A stretch of 63,665 bases of DNA from Roseateles toxinivorans (GTDB taxonomy: Bacteria > Pseudomonadota > Gammaproteobacteria > Burkholderiales > Burkholderiaceae_C). Shown here in pieces: positions 52,128 to 62,539 of this stretch. The stretch covers positions 1 through 63,665 of the forward strand of contig CAMDHE010000011.1 in assembly GCA_945898095.1 (NCBI GenBank). Direction: 5' to 3'. The notes beneath the pieces are model-generated. The model was not told the origin of the DNA and searched no databases. It was given only the letters and a program-made list of their open reading frames with translations. The stretch's first letter is position 1. The number at the start of each line of letters is the position of its first letter. Both the position numbers and the translations under genes were made by a program.

Positions 52128-52871
52128 TCAGCGCAGCCCATCCCACAAGAGCTTGGCCCCGGTCAGAAACATGCCGACGTAAATCAACCGGTAGAACAAC
52201 TCCTGTTTGATATGAGGCACCAGACGCAGACCCATCCAGACGCCGACCGGCGCCAGCGGCAGCAAGGCCAGCGAGGTGCCGAGGTTGCGCATATCGATCA
52301 GGCCAAGCCAGGCGTAAGGGATCCATTTCGACAGGTTCATCGCAGCAAAAAAAGTGGCCATCGTCGCGGCGTAGGTAATCGGCGCCAGGCGCTGCGGGAT
52401 GACATAGACGGTGATCGGTGGCGAGCCTGCATGGGCGACGAAGCTGGTGAACCCGGAAGCGATGCCCAAGCAGAAGCCCAACCAGCGCGGCAGCGGTCTG
52501 GCGTCAATTGCAGGCGGGAACAGCAGGCGCTGGGCCAGGAACAGCAAGGTCAAGGCGCCGACGATGCCCGACACCTTGTCAGTCGGCAGCAGGCCGAACG
52601 AGATCGTGCCGAGCAGAACCCCCAGCAAGCCGGCGGGCATCAGCAATCGGGTCAAGGCGACATCGCGCTGCATAAACAGCGCTTTCATGCCAAGACAGTC
52701 CATCACCAGCAACAGCGGCAGCATGATCGCCGCAGCCTGTGGCACCGGGATGGTCAGGGCCATCAACGGCGTTGCCAGTGCACCGAAACCCGAGCCGAAG
52801 CCGCTCTTGGAAATGCCCACCAGAAGCACCGCCGGAATGGCGGCTGCAAAGAACCAGGGGTCGGTGATCAC
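52128..52871 (-). CDS. TauE/SafE family permease
   Basis: 247 residues from a GTG at 52869-52871 that overlaps the nitroreductase stop (GTGA); a TTG 12 bases upstream is the alternative. Eight hydrophobic helices in two repeats, with [18 protein letters not shown] and [19 protein letters not shown], the family signatures. Members export sulfite, sulfoacetate or organic acids. Coupled to the nitroreductase gene; the shared role is not obvious. Confidence 0.88.
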   Translation of the reverse strand: MITDPWFFAAAIPAVLLVGISKSGFGSGFGALATPLMALTIPVPQAAAIMLPLLLVMDCLGMKALFMQRDVALTRLLMPAGLLGVLLGTISFGLLPTDKVSGIVGALTLLFLAQRLLFPPAIDARPLPRWLGFCLGIASGFTSFVAHAGSPPITVYVIPQRLAPITYAATMATFFAAMNLSKWIPYAWLGLIDMRNLGTSLALLPLAPVGVWMGLRLVPHIKQELFYRLIYVGMFLTGAKLLWDGLR

Positions 52872-53443
52872 GCGATTTGGCAAGCCTCTTCAAAGCTCAG
52901 GCGCGGGCTGCGGCTGAACAATTTGCTCGCATCGCCATGGCCGAGGTTGACGATGAAGTTCGTCTTCACGCTGCTGCCGGCCCAGAATTCAGCATCGACC
53001 TTGGCCGCGTCAAAGCCGCTCATCGGGCCGCAGTCGAGTCCGAGCGAGCGCGCAGCCATGATCAGGTAAGCGCCCTGCATGCTGGAGTTGCGAAAAGCGG
53101 TCGCAGCGATCATCGCCTCGTTGCCGACGAACCAGGATTTGGCATCGGCATGCGGAAACAGCTGCGGCAGCTTGTTATAAAAAGCCATGTCCATGCCAAT
53201 GATGACGCTGACGGGGGCCTGCTTTGTCTTCTCGAGGTTGCCAGGCGACATGGCCGGCAGCAGCCTGGCCTTGGCTTCGGGTGTGGTCACGAAGATGAAG
53301 CGCGCCGGGCTGCAATTGGCCGATGTCGGAGCCCATTTCAGCAGGTCGTAGAGCTGGCGCAAGGTCGTCTCGGGGATCGCAGCGGCGGCGAATTCGTTGT
53401 GGCTGCGGGCGTTGTCGAAGAGCTGAGCGGTCGTGATGTTCAT
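52868..53443 (-). CDS. Nitroreductase family protein (RutE/HadB type malonic semialdehyde reductase-like)
   Basis: 191 residues from the ATG at 53441-53443. The body reads [39 protein letters not shown], typical of the RutE group, and ends [21 protein letters not shown]. RutE reduces malonic semialdehyde from pyrimidine breakdown; no other rut genes are here, so the substrate is unsettled. FMN-dependent, cytoplasmic. An open frame upstream to 53557 is not conserved-looking. Confidence 0.9.
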   Translation of the reverse strand: MNITTAQLFDNARSHNEFAAAAIPETTLRQLYDLLKWAPTSANCSPARFIFVTTPEAKARLLPAMSPGNLEKTKQAPVSVIIGMDMAFYNKLPQLFPHADAKSWFVGNEAMIAATAFRNSSMQGAYLIMAARSLGLDCGPMSGFDAAKVDAEFWAGSSVKTNFIVNLGHGDASKLFSRSPRLSFEEACQIA

Positions 53444-53642
53444 GGTTTTGGGATCGAGCTGATTGGGTGGAATGAATTGGGCCGGAGCGAAGCCTAACGC
53501 ATGCGGCTTGCCCGGACTGTCCATCAGCGCCAAGGATGCAAATTCTTTGTCCATCAAATTGGCCCTTACCCCATTTCTGACTCTTGTATGCCCGGCTCGC
53601 TTCCTCTAGGCTGGGCTATCACCAGTAGCCAAGGACTCTTCA

Positions 53643-55715
53643 ATGCCCGCCACCTCAGAACCCGTCAACAACAGCCAGACCGAAGTCGCAAAAATCCGCA
53701 CCTTGGCCTTGGTCGGCCCGGCCGGTGCCGGCAAGACCAGCTTGCTTGAAGCCTTGTTGCATCAAACCGGCGCGATTGCCGTGCAAGGCCAGATCGAACG
53801 CGGCAATACGGTCAGCGACTTCGACCCGATGGAACGCAGGATGCAGCATTCGCTGCATTCATCGCTGCTACAACTGAACCATCGCGGCTTGCGCATCCAC
53901 GCGATCGACACGCCGGGCGCGCCTGATTTCATCGGCCAGGCGCTGCCGGCGCTGGAGGCAGCAGACACCGCGGTGGTGGTGATCAATGCCCAGAACGGGC
54001 TTGAGTTGATGGCCGCCAGAATGCTTGAAGCAGCCCAACAGCGAGGCCTGTGCAGGCTGATCGTCATCAACAAGATCGACGTTGCTGACCTCGATCTGCC
54101 AGCGCTGCTGGCCCAGATACGGGCCACCTTCGGGCGCGAATGCCTGCCGCTGAATCTGCCATCAGGCAAAGGCAACCAGGTCAGCGATTGTTTTTTCAAC
54201 AGCTCGGGCGATAGCGATTTCTCGTCGGTCGCTTCAGCCCATCAGGCGCTGGTGGAACAGGTAGTCGAAGTCGACCCGGCATTTGTCGACCGCTACTTGA
54301 CCGATGGCGATGTCGACCCGAGCGAGCTGCACGGCCCGCTCGAACAGGCGCTGCGCGAGGGTCATCTGATTCCGGTCTGCTTCACCTCAGCCCGCAGCGG
54401 CGCCGGTGTAGCTGAGTTGCTGGCGGTGATCGAGCGCTTGCTGCCGAACCCGGCCGAGGGCAATCCGCCGCAGTTTTTGCGTGGCGAAGGCCTCGACGCC
54501 CTGCCGCTGCATGCCACCCCCGACGCCCAAGCCCATGTGCTCGCCCATGTCTTCAAGATCACCACCGACCCTTACCTGGGCAGGATGGGGATGCTGCGGG
54601 TTCATCAAGGCACCTTGAGGCGCAATAGTCAGCTCTTTGTCGGCGATTCGCGCAAACCGTTCCGGGTCAACCATTTGTTCATGTTGCAAGGCAGCCAGCA
54701 TGTCGAAGTCGAGCAGGCGTTGCCGGGCGATCTCTGCGCGATCGCCAAGGTCGACGAGTTGCACTACGACGCCGTGCTGCATGACTCGCCCGATGACGCT
54801 CACATCCACCTGGCGCCGCTGAACCTGCCGCAGCCGGTCCATGGCCTGGCGATCAGCCCGGCGCGACATGGCGATGAGCAGCGGCTGTGGGAGGTCATCA
54901 AGCGACTGGTCGACGAAGATCCCTGCCTGAGAGTCGACCGCGCGAGCCAGACCAAGGAGTCCGTCGTCTACGGCCTGGGCGAGTTGCATCTGCGCATGTT
55001 GCTGGAGCGTCTGCGCGAGGGCTACAAGTTCGAATTGCTGACCCAGCCGCCACGCATCGCCTACCGCGAAACCATCTCGGCCGCAGCCGAAGGTCACTAC
55101 CGGCACAAGAAACAGAGCGGCGGCGCGGGTCAGTTCGGCGAGGTGTTTCTGCGTGTCGAGCCACTGCCTCGCGGCGCTGGTTTCGAGTTCGTCGATGCCG
55201 TCAAGGGTGGCACGATCCCGGGGCAGTTCATGCCAGCGGTGGAAAAAGGCGTGCGCTCGGTGCTCGACAGCGGCGTCATCGCCGGTTTTCCTCTGGTCGA
55301 TCTGCGCGTCATCGTCCACGACGGCAAACATCATTCGGTTGACAGCAAGGACATCGCCTTCGTCACCGCAGGGCGCCGAGCGCTGATGGCAGCCGTACGC
55401 GACGCCAGGCCGCTCCTGCTCGAGCCTATCGTCCATGTCGAGATCAGCTCGCCGGCTTCGGCAATCGGGGACATCACCGGCGATCTGGCGGCGCGCCGCG
55501 GACAGATCAACGGCACCCAGGCTTCAATCGCCGGCACCAGCATCGTCGAGGCCATGGCACCGCTGGCCGAATTGTCGAACTACCAGAGCCGGCTCAACGC
55601 GCTGACCAGTGGCCAGGGCAGCTATACCTTGCTGCTATCGCATTACGAGGCCGTTCCCGCGCCTATTCAGTTGCAGTTGATGGCGGCAGGGAACAAACCC
55701 GAGGATGAGGGCTGA
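53643..55715 (+). CDS. Elongation factor G-like GTPase (EF-G paralogue)
   Basis: 690 residues, the length of EF-G. The GTPase motifs are LVGPAGAGKTSLLEAL (G1), IDTPGAPDFIGQ (G3) and VINKIDVADL (G4), with EF-G domains II to V after them: RMGMLRVHQGTL, LGELHLRMLLERLREGY and HYRHKKQSGGAGQFGEVFLRVE. The G1 motif has GPAGAGKT where bacterial EF-G1 has AHIDAGKTT, so this is a secondary EF-G (EF-G2/FusA2 or TetM-like group). It could act in ribosome recycling or a stress role. It converges with pobA. Confidence 0.92.
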   Translation: MPATSEPVNNSQTEVAKIRTLALVGPAGAGKTSLLEALLHQTGAIAVQGQIERGNTVSDFDPMERRMQHSLHSSLLQLNHRGLRIHAIDTPGAPDFIGQALPALEAADTAVVVINAQNGLELMAARMLEAAQQRGLCRLIVINKIDVADLDLPALLAQIRATFGRECLPLNLPSGKGNQVSDCFFNSSGDSDFSSVASAHQALVEQVVEVDPAFVDRYLTDGDVDPSELHGPLEQALREGHLIPVCFTSARSGAGVAELLAVIERLLPNPAEGNPPQFLRGEGLDALPLHATPDAQAHVLAHVFKITTDPYLGRMGMLRVHQGTLRRNSQLFVGDSRKPFRVNHLFMLQGSQHVEVEQALPGDLCAIAKVDELHYDAVLHDSPDDAHIHLAPLNLPQPVHGLAISPARHGDEQRLWEVIKRLVDEDPCLRVDRASQTKESVVYGLGELHLRMLLERLREGYKFELLTQPPRIAYRETISAAAEGHYRHKKQSGGAGQFGEVFLRVEPLPRGAGFEFVDAVKGGTIPGQFMPAVEKGVRSVLDSGVIAGFPLVDLRVIVHDGKHHSVDSKDIAFVTAGRRALMAAVRDARPLLLEPIVHVEISSPASAIGDITGDLAARRGQINGTQASIAGTSIVEAMAPLAELSNYQSRLNALTSGQGSYTLLLSHYEAVPAPIQLQLMAAGNKPEDEG

Positions 55716-55726
55716 AACCAGTTCAG

Positions 55727-56998
<1,272 letters not shown>

Positions 56999-57000
56999 CT

Positions 57001-57912
57001 ATGCCGGAAACCATCAATGACTTCAGTCCGAGCCTGCCAAACTACCAGCTTTATGGTGAAAACGGGCAGGAATCCTGGCTGGATTGGGTGCATTGCGAGT
57101 TGATCGCCGATCGCAGCCGCTTGCATGATTGGGAAATCAAACCGCATCGGCATGAAATGCTTTGCCAGTTGCTGCTGATCACCCAAGGTGAGGCCGAAGT
57201 CATGCTGGATGACCAGCATCTGCGCTTGCGGGGTCCGGCCCTGGTGCTGGTGCCGCCGCTGGTCGCCCATGGCTTCAGCTTCAGCGAATCGACCATCGGC
57301 CATGTCGTGACAATCGAGGAAGTGCAGCTGCGCCAGCAACTGCTGCCATTTCAGGGCCTGCAGAGCGCCTTGTCGCAAGCCAGAGCGATCGAACTCGATG
57401 CCATAGCCAGCTTGGAACTGGACACCGCAACCCGCTTGCTGCGCAAGGAATTCCTCTCGACCGATCGCTGGCGCATGGCCGCGCTGACTTCGGCTGTACT
57501 CGGCTTGGCGCTGGCAGCGGCAAGGCTGCTGCATTCGTCTGCGGCGACACAGCCTGGCCAGCCTTCACGCTCGATCGGTCATCTACAGCGCTACAAGGCC
57601 TTGATCTAGGCTTCGTTTCGCCAGCACCCACCGCTCGCTGTCTTGGCCAAGGACCTCGGCATCACGCCGACGCAGTTGAACCGGATCTGCAGGAACTTGC
57701 TGGGTCATTCAGCTCAAAGCTTGCTGCACCAGCGCCTGCTGCTCGAAGCCAAACGCGAGCTGACCTTCACGACGCTGGCGGTCAAGCGGATCGCTGCGGA
57801 ACTCGGCTTCGCCGATGCAGCTTATTTCACCCGTTTCTTCCAGCGCCGAACCGCCATGACCCCGAGCGCCTGGCGAGCGCAAGGGATGGAAGGCCGGCCC
57901 ACTCCGCCGTGA
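57001..57912 (+). pseudogene. pobR: pobR-type AraC regulator interrupted by an in-frame amber codon
   Basis: From ATG 57001 the frame reads MPETINDFSPSLPNYQLYGE, a cupin sensor (HEMLCQLLLITQGEAEVML, PPLVAHGFSFSES) and reaches HLQRYKALI before TAG at 57607-57609 (codon 203). The same frame continues without shift: ASFRQHPPLAVLAKDLGITPTQLNR, then FADAAYFTRFFQRRTAMTPSAWR, the complete two-HTH DNA-binding domain, to 57912. Joined, it would be a normal 303-residue AraC/XylS-type protein, with the stop probably replacing a Glu or similar codon. The sensor alone cannot bind DNA, so pobA control is probably lost unless the stop is read through. Confidence 0.85.
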
Positions 57913-58776
57913 TCAAGAATCGATCAGATCCGGATTCCAGGCGTAGACGGTCTGGTCCTGCTCGCCCAGCCGCTCGATGCCGAGACGGATATGGTCGCCC
58001 GGCTTCAGGAACTGCGGCGTTGGCTTCATGCCCATGCCGACGCCGGGTGGCGTGCCGGTGGTGATCAAGTCGCCGGGCTGCAAGGTCATGAAGCGGCTCA
58101 GATAACTGACCAGTTGAGCGATGCCGAAGATCATCGTCCTGGTGCTGCCGGTCTGGCGGCGCTGGCCATTGACATCCAGCCACATCGCCAGATTCTGCGG
58201 ATCACCGACCTCATCCGCGGTCACCAGCCAGGGACCGACCGGGCCGAAAGTGTCACAGCCTTTGCCCTTGTCCCATTGACCACCGCGCTCGAGCTGGAAT
58301 TCCCGCTCTGACAGGTCATTGACAACGCAATACCCGGCCACATGCTTGAGCGCATCAGCTTCCGAGACATAGCGTGCGCGGCTGCCGATGACGACGCCGA
58401 GCTCGACTTCCCAGTCGCCCTTCACCGAACCCTGCGGCAGCACGACCGGATGGTTGGCACCGACCGCACAATCCAGCGTTTTCATGAAGATGACCGGCTC
58501 CTTCGGGATCGGCATATTCGATTCGGCCGCATGGTCGGCATAGTTCAGCCCGATGGCGACGAACTTGCGCATGCCTGTCCATGGCACAGCCAGACGGCCC
58601 TGCGGCACGATCGGCAGTTGGCTGACATCGATGCTGGCCAGCGCGGCAAGGCCGGCTGGCGACAGCGTGGCCGGTGTGATTTCAGGCAGCAGCGCGCTCA
58701 GGTCGCGGACTTGGCCGTTCGCATCAAGCAGACCAGGCATTTCGTGCCCCTTGGGTCCGTGGCGCAATAGTTTCAT
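57913..58776 (-). CDS. Fumarylacetoacetate hydrolase family protein (2,4-diketo-3-deoxy-L-fuconate/rhamnonate hydrolase type)
   Basis: 287 residues. FVAIGLNYADHAAESNMPIP, DWEVELGVVIGSRARYV and GPWLVTADEVGD, with the metal-binding Glu/Glu/Asp set (WEVELG), match the FAH group that cleaves acylpyruvates, notably in L-fucose and L-rhamnose oxidation. C-terminal VEPGDHIRLGIERLG-like LKPGDHIRLGI follows. The tail of an SDR gene lies right upstream, as in fuconate clusters where an SDR supplies the diketo acid. The ATG is at 58774-58776. Confidence 0.9.
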   Translation of the reverse strand: MKLLRHGPKGHEMPGLLDANGQVRDLSALLPEITPATLSPAGLAALASIDVSQLPIVPQGRLAVPWTGMRKFVAIGLNYADHAAESNMPIPKEPVIFMKTLDCAVGANHPVVLPQGSVKGDWEVELGVVIGSRARYVSEADALKHVAGYCVVNDLSEREFQLERGGQWDKGKGCDTFGPVGPWLVTADEVGDPQNLAMWLDVNGQRRQTGSTRTMIFGIAQLVSYLSRFMTLQPGDLITTGTPPGVGMGMKPTPQFLKPGDHIRLGIERLGEQDQTVYAWNPDLIDS

Positions 58777-58791
58777 GTACTCACTCCAGTT

Positions 58792-58840
58792 TCAGTTGGA
58801 CCAGCCGCCGTCGATGATTTGGGCGGTACTGGTGGCCGCT
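58792..58840 (-). pseudogene. C-terminal tail of a lost SDR gene
   Basis: In the minus direction ATSTAQIIDGGWSN and a TGA at 58792-58794 form the typical SDR ending (x-Q-x-x-x-D-G-G-W). Only ~15 codons remain; an in-frame stop lies just before. The rest of the gene is gone, replaced by sequence with one MITE-type end at 58916. It was probably the dehydrogenase that fed the FAH-type enzyme. Confidence 0.6.
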
Positions 58841-58915
58841 CAGCGGCTTTCCCATGGGCTACCGCGCATGGCCCGCAATGCCCTCGGAGGGTAACAGCGA
58901 TGGCTGCTCCTTTAG

Positions 58916-58926
58916 GGATGCTCTGC
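58916..58926 (+). repeat. Isolated MITE end
   Basis: GGATGCTCTGC preceded by TTAG matches the left end of the MITE at 21461 over 15 bases including the target site. No second end was found nearby. It suggests an element was inserted and partly lost here. Confidence 0.5.
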
Positions 58927-58996
58927 CACGCTGCAGGTCGGGGGAAGGAGACTGCACCAGTACTTCTCGGGTTGTTTGACCCCAAGTTGCGCAGCG

Positions 58997-59938
58997 TCAG
59001 CTCGGCGCGCTGTCGCCCTTCGATCCGCCGACAGGGCCAGCGCGGCGACGGTCCTGCAATAGGCCCAGCAGGTCGGCAAACAACGGCGGGTGAAACAACA
59101 TACTCAGATGCCCGATCGCTGGCAGCTCAATCGCGCGAGCATGCGGCAGCAAGGCCGTGCTTGACGGGCAGACGATCTGGTCGCAAGCGCTGAAATAGCA
59201 ATCAAAGCCGGTACCGTCCAAGCTTTCCTGTTGCGCCAGTTCTACCAGCCAGCGGCTGCCGCGGCGCATCTGCCTTGCATTGCGAGCCAACGAGAAGTTC
59301 GCCATCAAGGTGCCGAAATGCGGCGTGCCGATCGTGATGCAGCGGTGCAGATCCGGCTGGATAGCTTGCAGATGCTCGCGCCGCAGCCAAGCGCGCAAGG
59401 CCAATCCGCCCATGCTGTGCCCGACGATGACCGGGGCTTGCCCACCGAGTTGCTGGAGCTTGGCCGCGGCCGCGCCGATCTGATCGCAATAGGCGTCAAT
59501 CGAACCAAATGCCGGCTCCATCGTCAAGGCAATAAAGGGGTGCCCAGCGCTGCGCAAACGCCGCATCCAGCCGTTCCACAAACCACGGTTGCAGGTAAAA
59601 CCGTGCAGTAGCAGCACGCCCCGCTGCTGACATTGTTCGGGCAGATAGTCAGGCACAGCCTGTTCGGCAAAGGGCTGCTGCCAGGCAAATATCCGTTCGA
59701 CAGAGATCAGCTCAAGCACCCAGGCACGCAATAACTGCAGCGCCGATGGCTGGCTGTCGCGGTTGATATGGTGCAGACTGGCGAACATCAAGCCCATCAC
59801 CAACCCATAAAAGAAGAATATGAGCAGCGCCAGCCCGCAACCCAGGCCAGGCTGACCGGCACGCCAGAACCAGACCAGCGCGCCAAAGCTCAGCAGGCTG
59901 CGCAGCAGCAGATTCCACCTTTGGATGCGGGCATTCAT
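58997..59938 (-). CDS. Alpha/beta hydrolase, lipase-like, with N-terminal membrane helices
   Basis: 313 residues. Two hydrophobic helices (SLLSFGALVWFWRAG and CGLALLIFFFYGLVMGLMF) anchor it in the membrane. The hydrolase domain has VLLLHGFTCNRGLWNGW (oxyanion-hole region), the nucleophile elbow PVIVGHSMGGLALRAW and a His near the end in AIGHLSMLFHPP. It may hydrolyse lipids or esters at the membrane. The ATG at 59936-59938 is 55 bp from the divergent FFLEE gene. Confidence 0.87.
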   Translation of the reverse strand: MNARIQRWNLLLRSLLSFGALVWFWRAGQPGLGCGLALLIFFFYGLVMGLMFASLHHINRDSQPSALQLLRAWVLELISVERIFAWQQPFAEQAVPDYLPEQCQQRGVLLLHGFTCNRGLWNGWMRRLRSAGHPFIALTMEPAFGSIDAYCDQIGAAAAKLQQLGGQAPVIVGHSMGGLALRAWLRREHLQAIQPDLHRCITIGTPHFGTLMANFSLARNARQMRRGSRWLVELAQQESLDGTGFDCYFSACDQIVCPSSTALLPHARAIELPAIGHLSMLFHPPLFADLLGLLQDRRRAGPVGGSKGDSAPS

Positions 59939-59993
59939 CGACTCAGTGTATTGCGCTGCACAATCACTACAACACCGAGGAACTGCTTTCAAG

Positions 59994-60731
59994 ATGGAAA
60001 GAATTCGTACCGAAGACATCCTTGCTGATCTGCATCAAGTCGAGCAACAGCGCGCATTGGGCCGCAGCAAGCCAGCAATGGTTCAGCAAGTGGCGCTGCT
60101 GAAAGGCTATCAGCAGCAGCGCTTTGCCAACACTTATGCCGACCTGCTGGCCAACCCGCGCTACGCCAAGGCGACCGATTTTTTTCTGCAGGAGCTCTAC
60201 GGGCCGGGAGACTTCTCCAAGCGAGACTCACAATTCGCCCGCGTAGTGCCGGCCTTGACGAAGCTGTTTCCCGCCGAGGTCGTGGCCACTGTGGCCAAGC
60301 TGGCACGCTTGCATGCGATTTCTGAAACCCTCGACATGAAAATGGCCGGTTTGCTCATCGGCCAGGGCCGGATCAGCCCGATTTCCTATATCAGCGCCTG
60401 GCAAGCCTGCGCCGAAGCAAGGCAGCGCCAAGCGCAGATCGACTTGACGATTGAAATCGGCGCAGCGCTCGACCATCTGACGCAAAAGCCATTGCTGCGA
60501 CAAGCTTTGCGGATGATGCGTCTTCCCGCGGCGGCCGCCGGGCTGTCGGAAATGCAGGTTTTTCTCGAGAAGGGCTTTGACACCTTCAAAGCGATGAAGG
60601 GCAGCGAGCAATTCCTGCTGACGATCCGCATGCGCGAAGAAGCGTTGCTGAAGGCCTTGTTCGCTGCCGATGCTGCAGATAGATGGCAGACCACAACGCC
60701 TCCGGTCGGGCCACTAGGGCAATTACCCTAA
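59994..60731 (+). CDS. FFLEE-motif domain protein
   Basis: 245 residues, entirely helical in appearance. The segment ATDFFLQELYGPGDFSKRDSQFARVVP corresponds to the FFLEE motif of an uncharacterised proteobacterial family that often lies beside fadD, as here. No catalytic residues can be named. Upstream codons to 59925 lie in the hydrolase promoter region and were not included. Function unknown, perhaps linked to fatty acid activation. Confidence 0.85.
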   Translation: MERIRTEDILADLHQVEQQRALGRSKPAMVQQVALLKGYQQQRFANTYADLLANPRYAKATDFFLQELYGPGDFSKRDSQFARVVPALTKLFPAEVVATVAKLARLHAISETLDMKMAGLLIGQGRISPISYISAWQACAEARQRQAQIDLTIEIGAALDHLTQKPLLRQALRMMRLPAAAAGLSEMQVFLEKGFDTFKAMKGSEQFLLTIRMREEALLKALFAADAADRWQTTTPPVGPLGQLP

Positions 60732-60805
60732 CCATTAGGTCGCTTCTGCAACGACGATAGGGGGCTTGACGGCGCTCGCCGCACAAGCCGGACAAACGAG
60801 GAGAT

Positions 60806-62539
60806 ATGGTGCAAGAAGTGAAATCACAGGCAAGGGATGACTCGACCGCAGCAAGCCCGTCCAAACCCTGGTTGCAGAGCTACCCGCCAGGTGTACCGGC
60901 AATGGTCGACACCACCGTCTACAAATCCTTGGTCGAACTGCTTGAAGAGGCATTCCACAAACATGCACAGCGCGATGCGGCGGTCTGCATGGATCAACGG
61001 CTGAGTTTCGGCCAGATCGACGAAATGTCGGCAGCGATCGGCGCCTGGCTCCAAGCCCGGGGGCTGGAACGCGGCGCCCGCGTGGCCATCATGATGCCCA
61101 ATGTCTTGCAGTACATGGTCGTTATCGCTGCGATTCTTCGGGCCGGCTATGTAGTGGTGAACATCAACCCTCTTTACACACCGCGCGAACTGGAACATCA
61201 GCTGAAGGATTCCGGCTCACAGGCGATCTTCGTGCTGGAGAATTTCGCCGGAACTCTCGAGCAGGTGATTGCCAAGACCAACGTCCAGCATGTTGTGCTC
61301 GCCTCAATGGGCGACCTGCTGGGATGGTGGCGCGGTCCGCTGATCAACTTCGCCGTGCGCCATGTCAAGAAGATGGTGCCCGAGTTCCGGCTGCCGGTCG
61401 GGCCGGGACAGACCACCACGAGGTTCAATCAGGCTCTGGCCGAGGGTCGCCGAATGAACCTCAAGCGCATCGACCTCGGTCCTGACGATGTCGCCTTTCT
61501 GCAGTACACCGGCGGCACCACCGGTGTCTCAAAGGGCGCGACATTGCTGCACAGAAACGTGGTCGCCAATATCCTGCAGAGCGAAGCCTGGTTCATGCCG
61601 ATGATCGAATCTCTTGGTCAGAAGCAATTGATCACGGTTTGCGCCCTGCCGCTTTATCACATCTTTGCCTTGACCGCCTGCTATATGCTGGGCGCGAGGC
61701 TGGGAATGATGAATCTGCTGATACCCAATCCGCGGGATATTCCGGGCTTCATCAGTACCTTGCAAAAATTCAAGATCAATATGTTCCCGGCAGTGAATAC
61801 CCTGTTCAATGCCCTGGCCAACGATCCGGCATTTACCCGCCTGGACTTCAGTGAACTGGTGATCTCGAACGGCGGCGGCATGGCGGTGCAACAGGCAACT
61901 GCCGAAAAATGGTTGAAGATCACCGGCTGCCCTGTGGTTGAAGGCTACGGCCTGTCAGAAACCTCGCCGGTGGCCACAGTCAACCGACTTGATCTGAAGA
62001 CCTTCAACGGCAGTATCGGTTTGCCAGTTCCATCGACCGAGATTGCGATCCGCGATGACTTTGGTGTCGATGTACCGCAGGGCGAGCGCGGCGAAATCTG
62101 CATCCGTGGCCCGCAGGTGATGGCCGGCTACTGGAATCGTCCTGATGAGACGGCAATGGTGATGTGCGCCGATGGCTTCTTCAAGAGCGGTGATATCGGC
62201 GTGATGGACGAACTTGGCTACATCCGCATCGTTGACCGCAAGAAGGACATGATCCTCGTATCGGGCTTCAATGTCTATCCGACCGAAATCGAACAGGTCG
62301 TGAACATGCACCCCGGCGTACTCGAATGCGCAGCCGTGGGGATTCCCGATGCGCGCTCGGGAGAATCGGTCAAGCTCTACGTCGTCAAGAGCGACCCGGC
62401 GCTGGCCGAGGAGGACCTGACGGCCTTCTGCCATCAGCAATTGACCGCCTACAAATGCCCGAAATACATCGAGTTCCGCGACGAACTGCCGAAGAGCAAT
62501 GTCGGCAAGATTCTGCGTCGGGAGTTGCGCAGCACATGA
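60806..62539 (+). CDS. fadD: Long-chain-fatty-acid-CoA ligase
   Basis: 577 residues of the adenylate-forming superfamily. P-loop YTGGTTGVSKGATLLHRN, GYGLSETSPVATVNRL and the C-terminal hinge GDIGVMDELGYIRIVDRKKDMI are intact; GKILRRELR holds the catalytic Lys. It converts fatty acids to acyl-CoA at the membrane. GAGGAG directly precedes the ATG. It overlaps the metallo-hydrolase gene by 4 bases. Confidence 0.95.
   Translation: MVQEVKSQARDDSTAASPSKPWLQSYPPGVPAMVDTTVYKSLVELLEEAFHKHAQRDAAVCMDQRLSFGQIDEMSAAIGAWLQARGLERGARVAIMMPNVLQYMVVIAAILRAGYVVVNINPLYTPRELEHQLKDSGSQAIFVLENFAGTLEQVIAKTNVQHVVLASMGDLLGWWRGPLINFAVRHVKKMVPEFRLPVGPGQTTTRFNQALAEGRRMNLKRIDLGPDDVAFLQYTGGTTGVSKGATLLHRNVVANILQSEAWFMPMIESLGQKQLITVCALPLYHIFALTACYMLGARLGMMNLLIPNPRDIPGFISTLQKFKINMFPAVNTLFNALANDPAFTRLDFSELVISNGGGMAVQQATAEKWLKITGCPVVEGYGLSETSPVATVNRLDLKTFNGSIGLPVPSTEIAIRDDFGVDVPQGERGEICIRGPQVMAGYWNRPDETAMVMCADGFFKSGDIGVMDELGYIRIVDRKKDMILVSGFNVYPTEIEQVVNMHPGVLECAAVGIPDARSGESVKLYVVKSDPALAEEDLTAFCHQQLTAYKCPKYIEFRDELPKSNVGKILRRELRST

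Noticed and set aside
54387-55436. 349-codon minus-strand frame inside the EF-G paralogue
   Set aside because: Shadow of a strongly conserved gene; composition is not protein-like.
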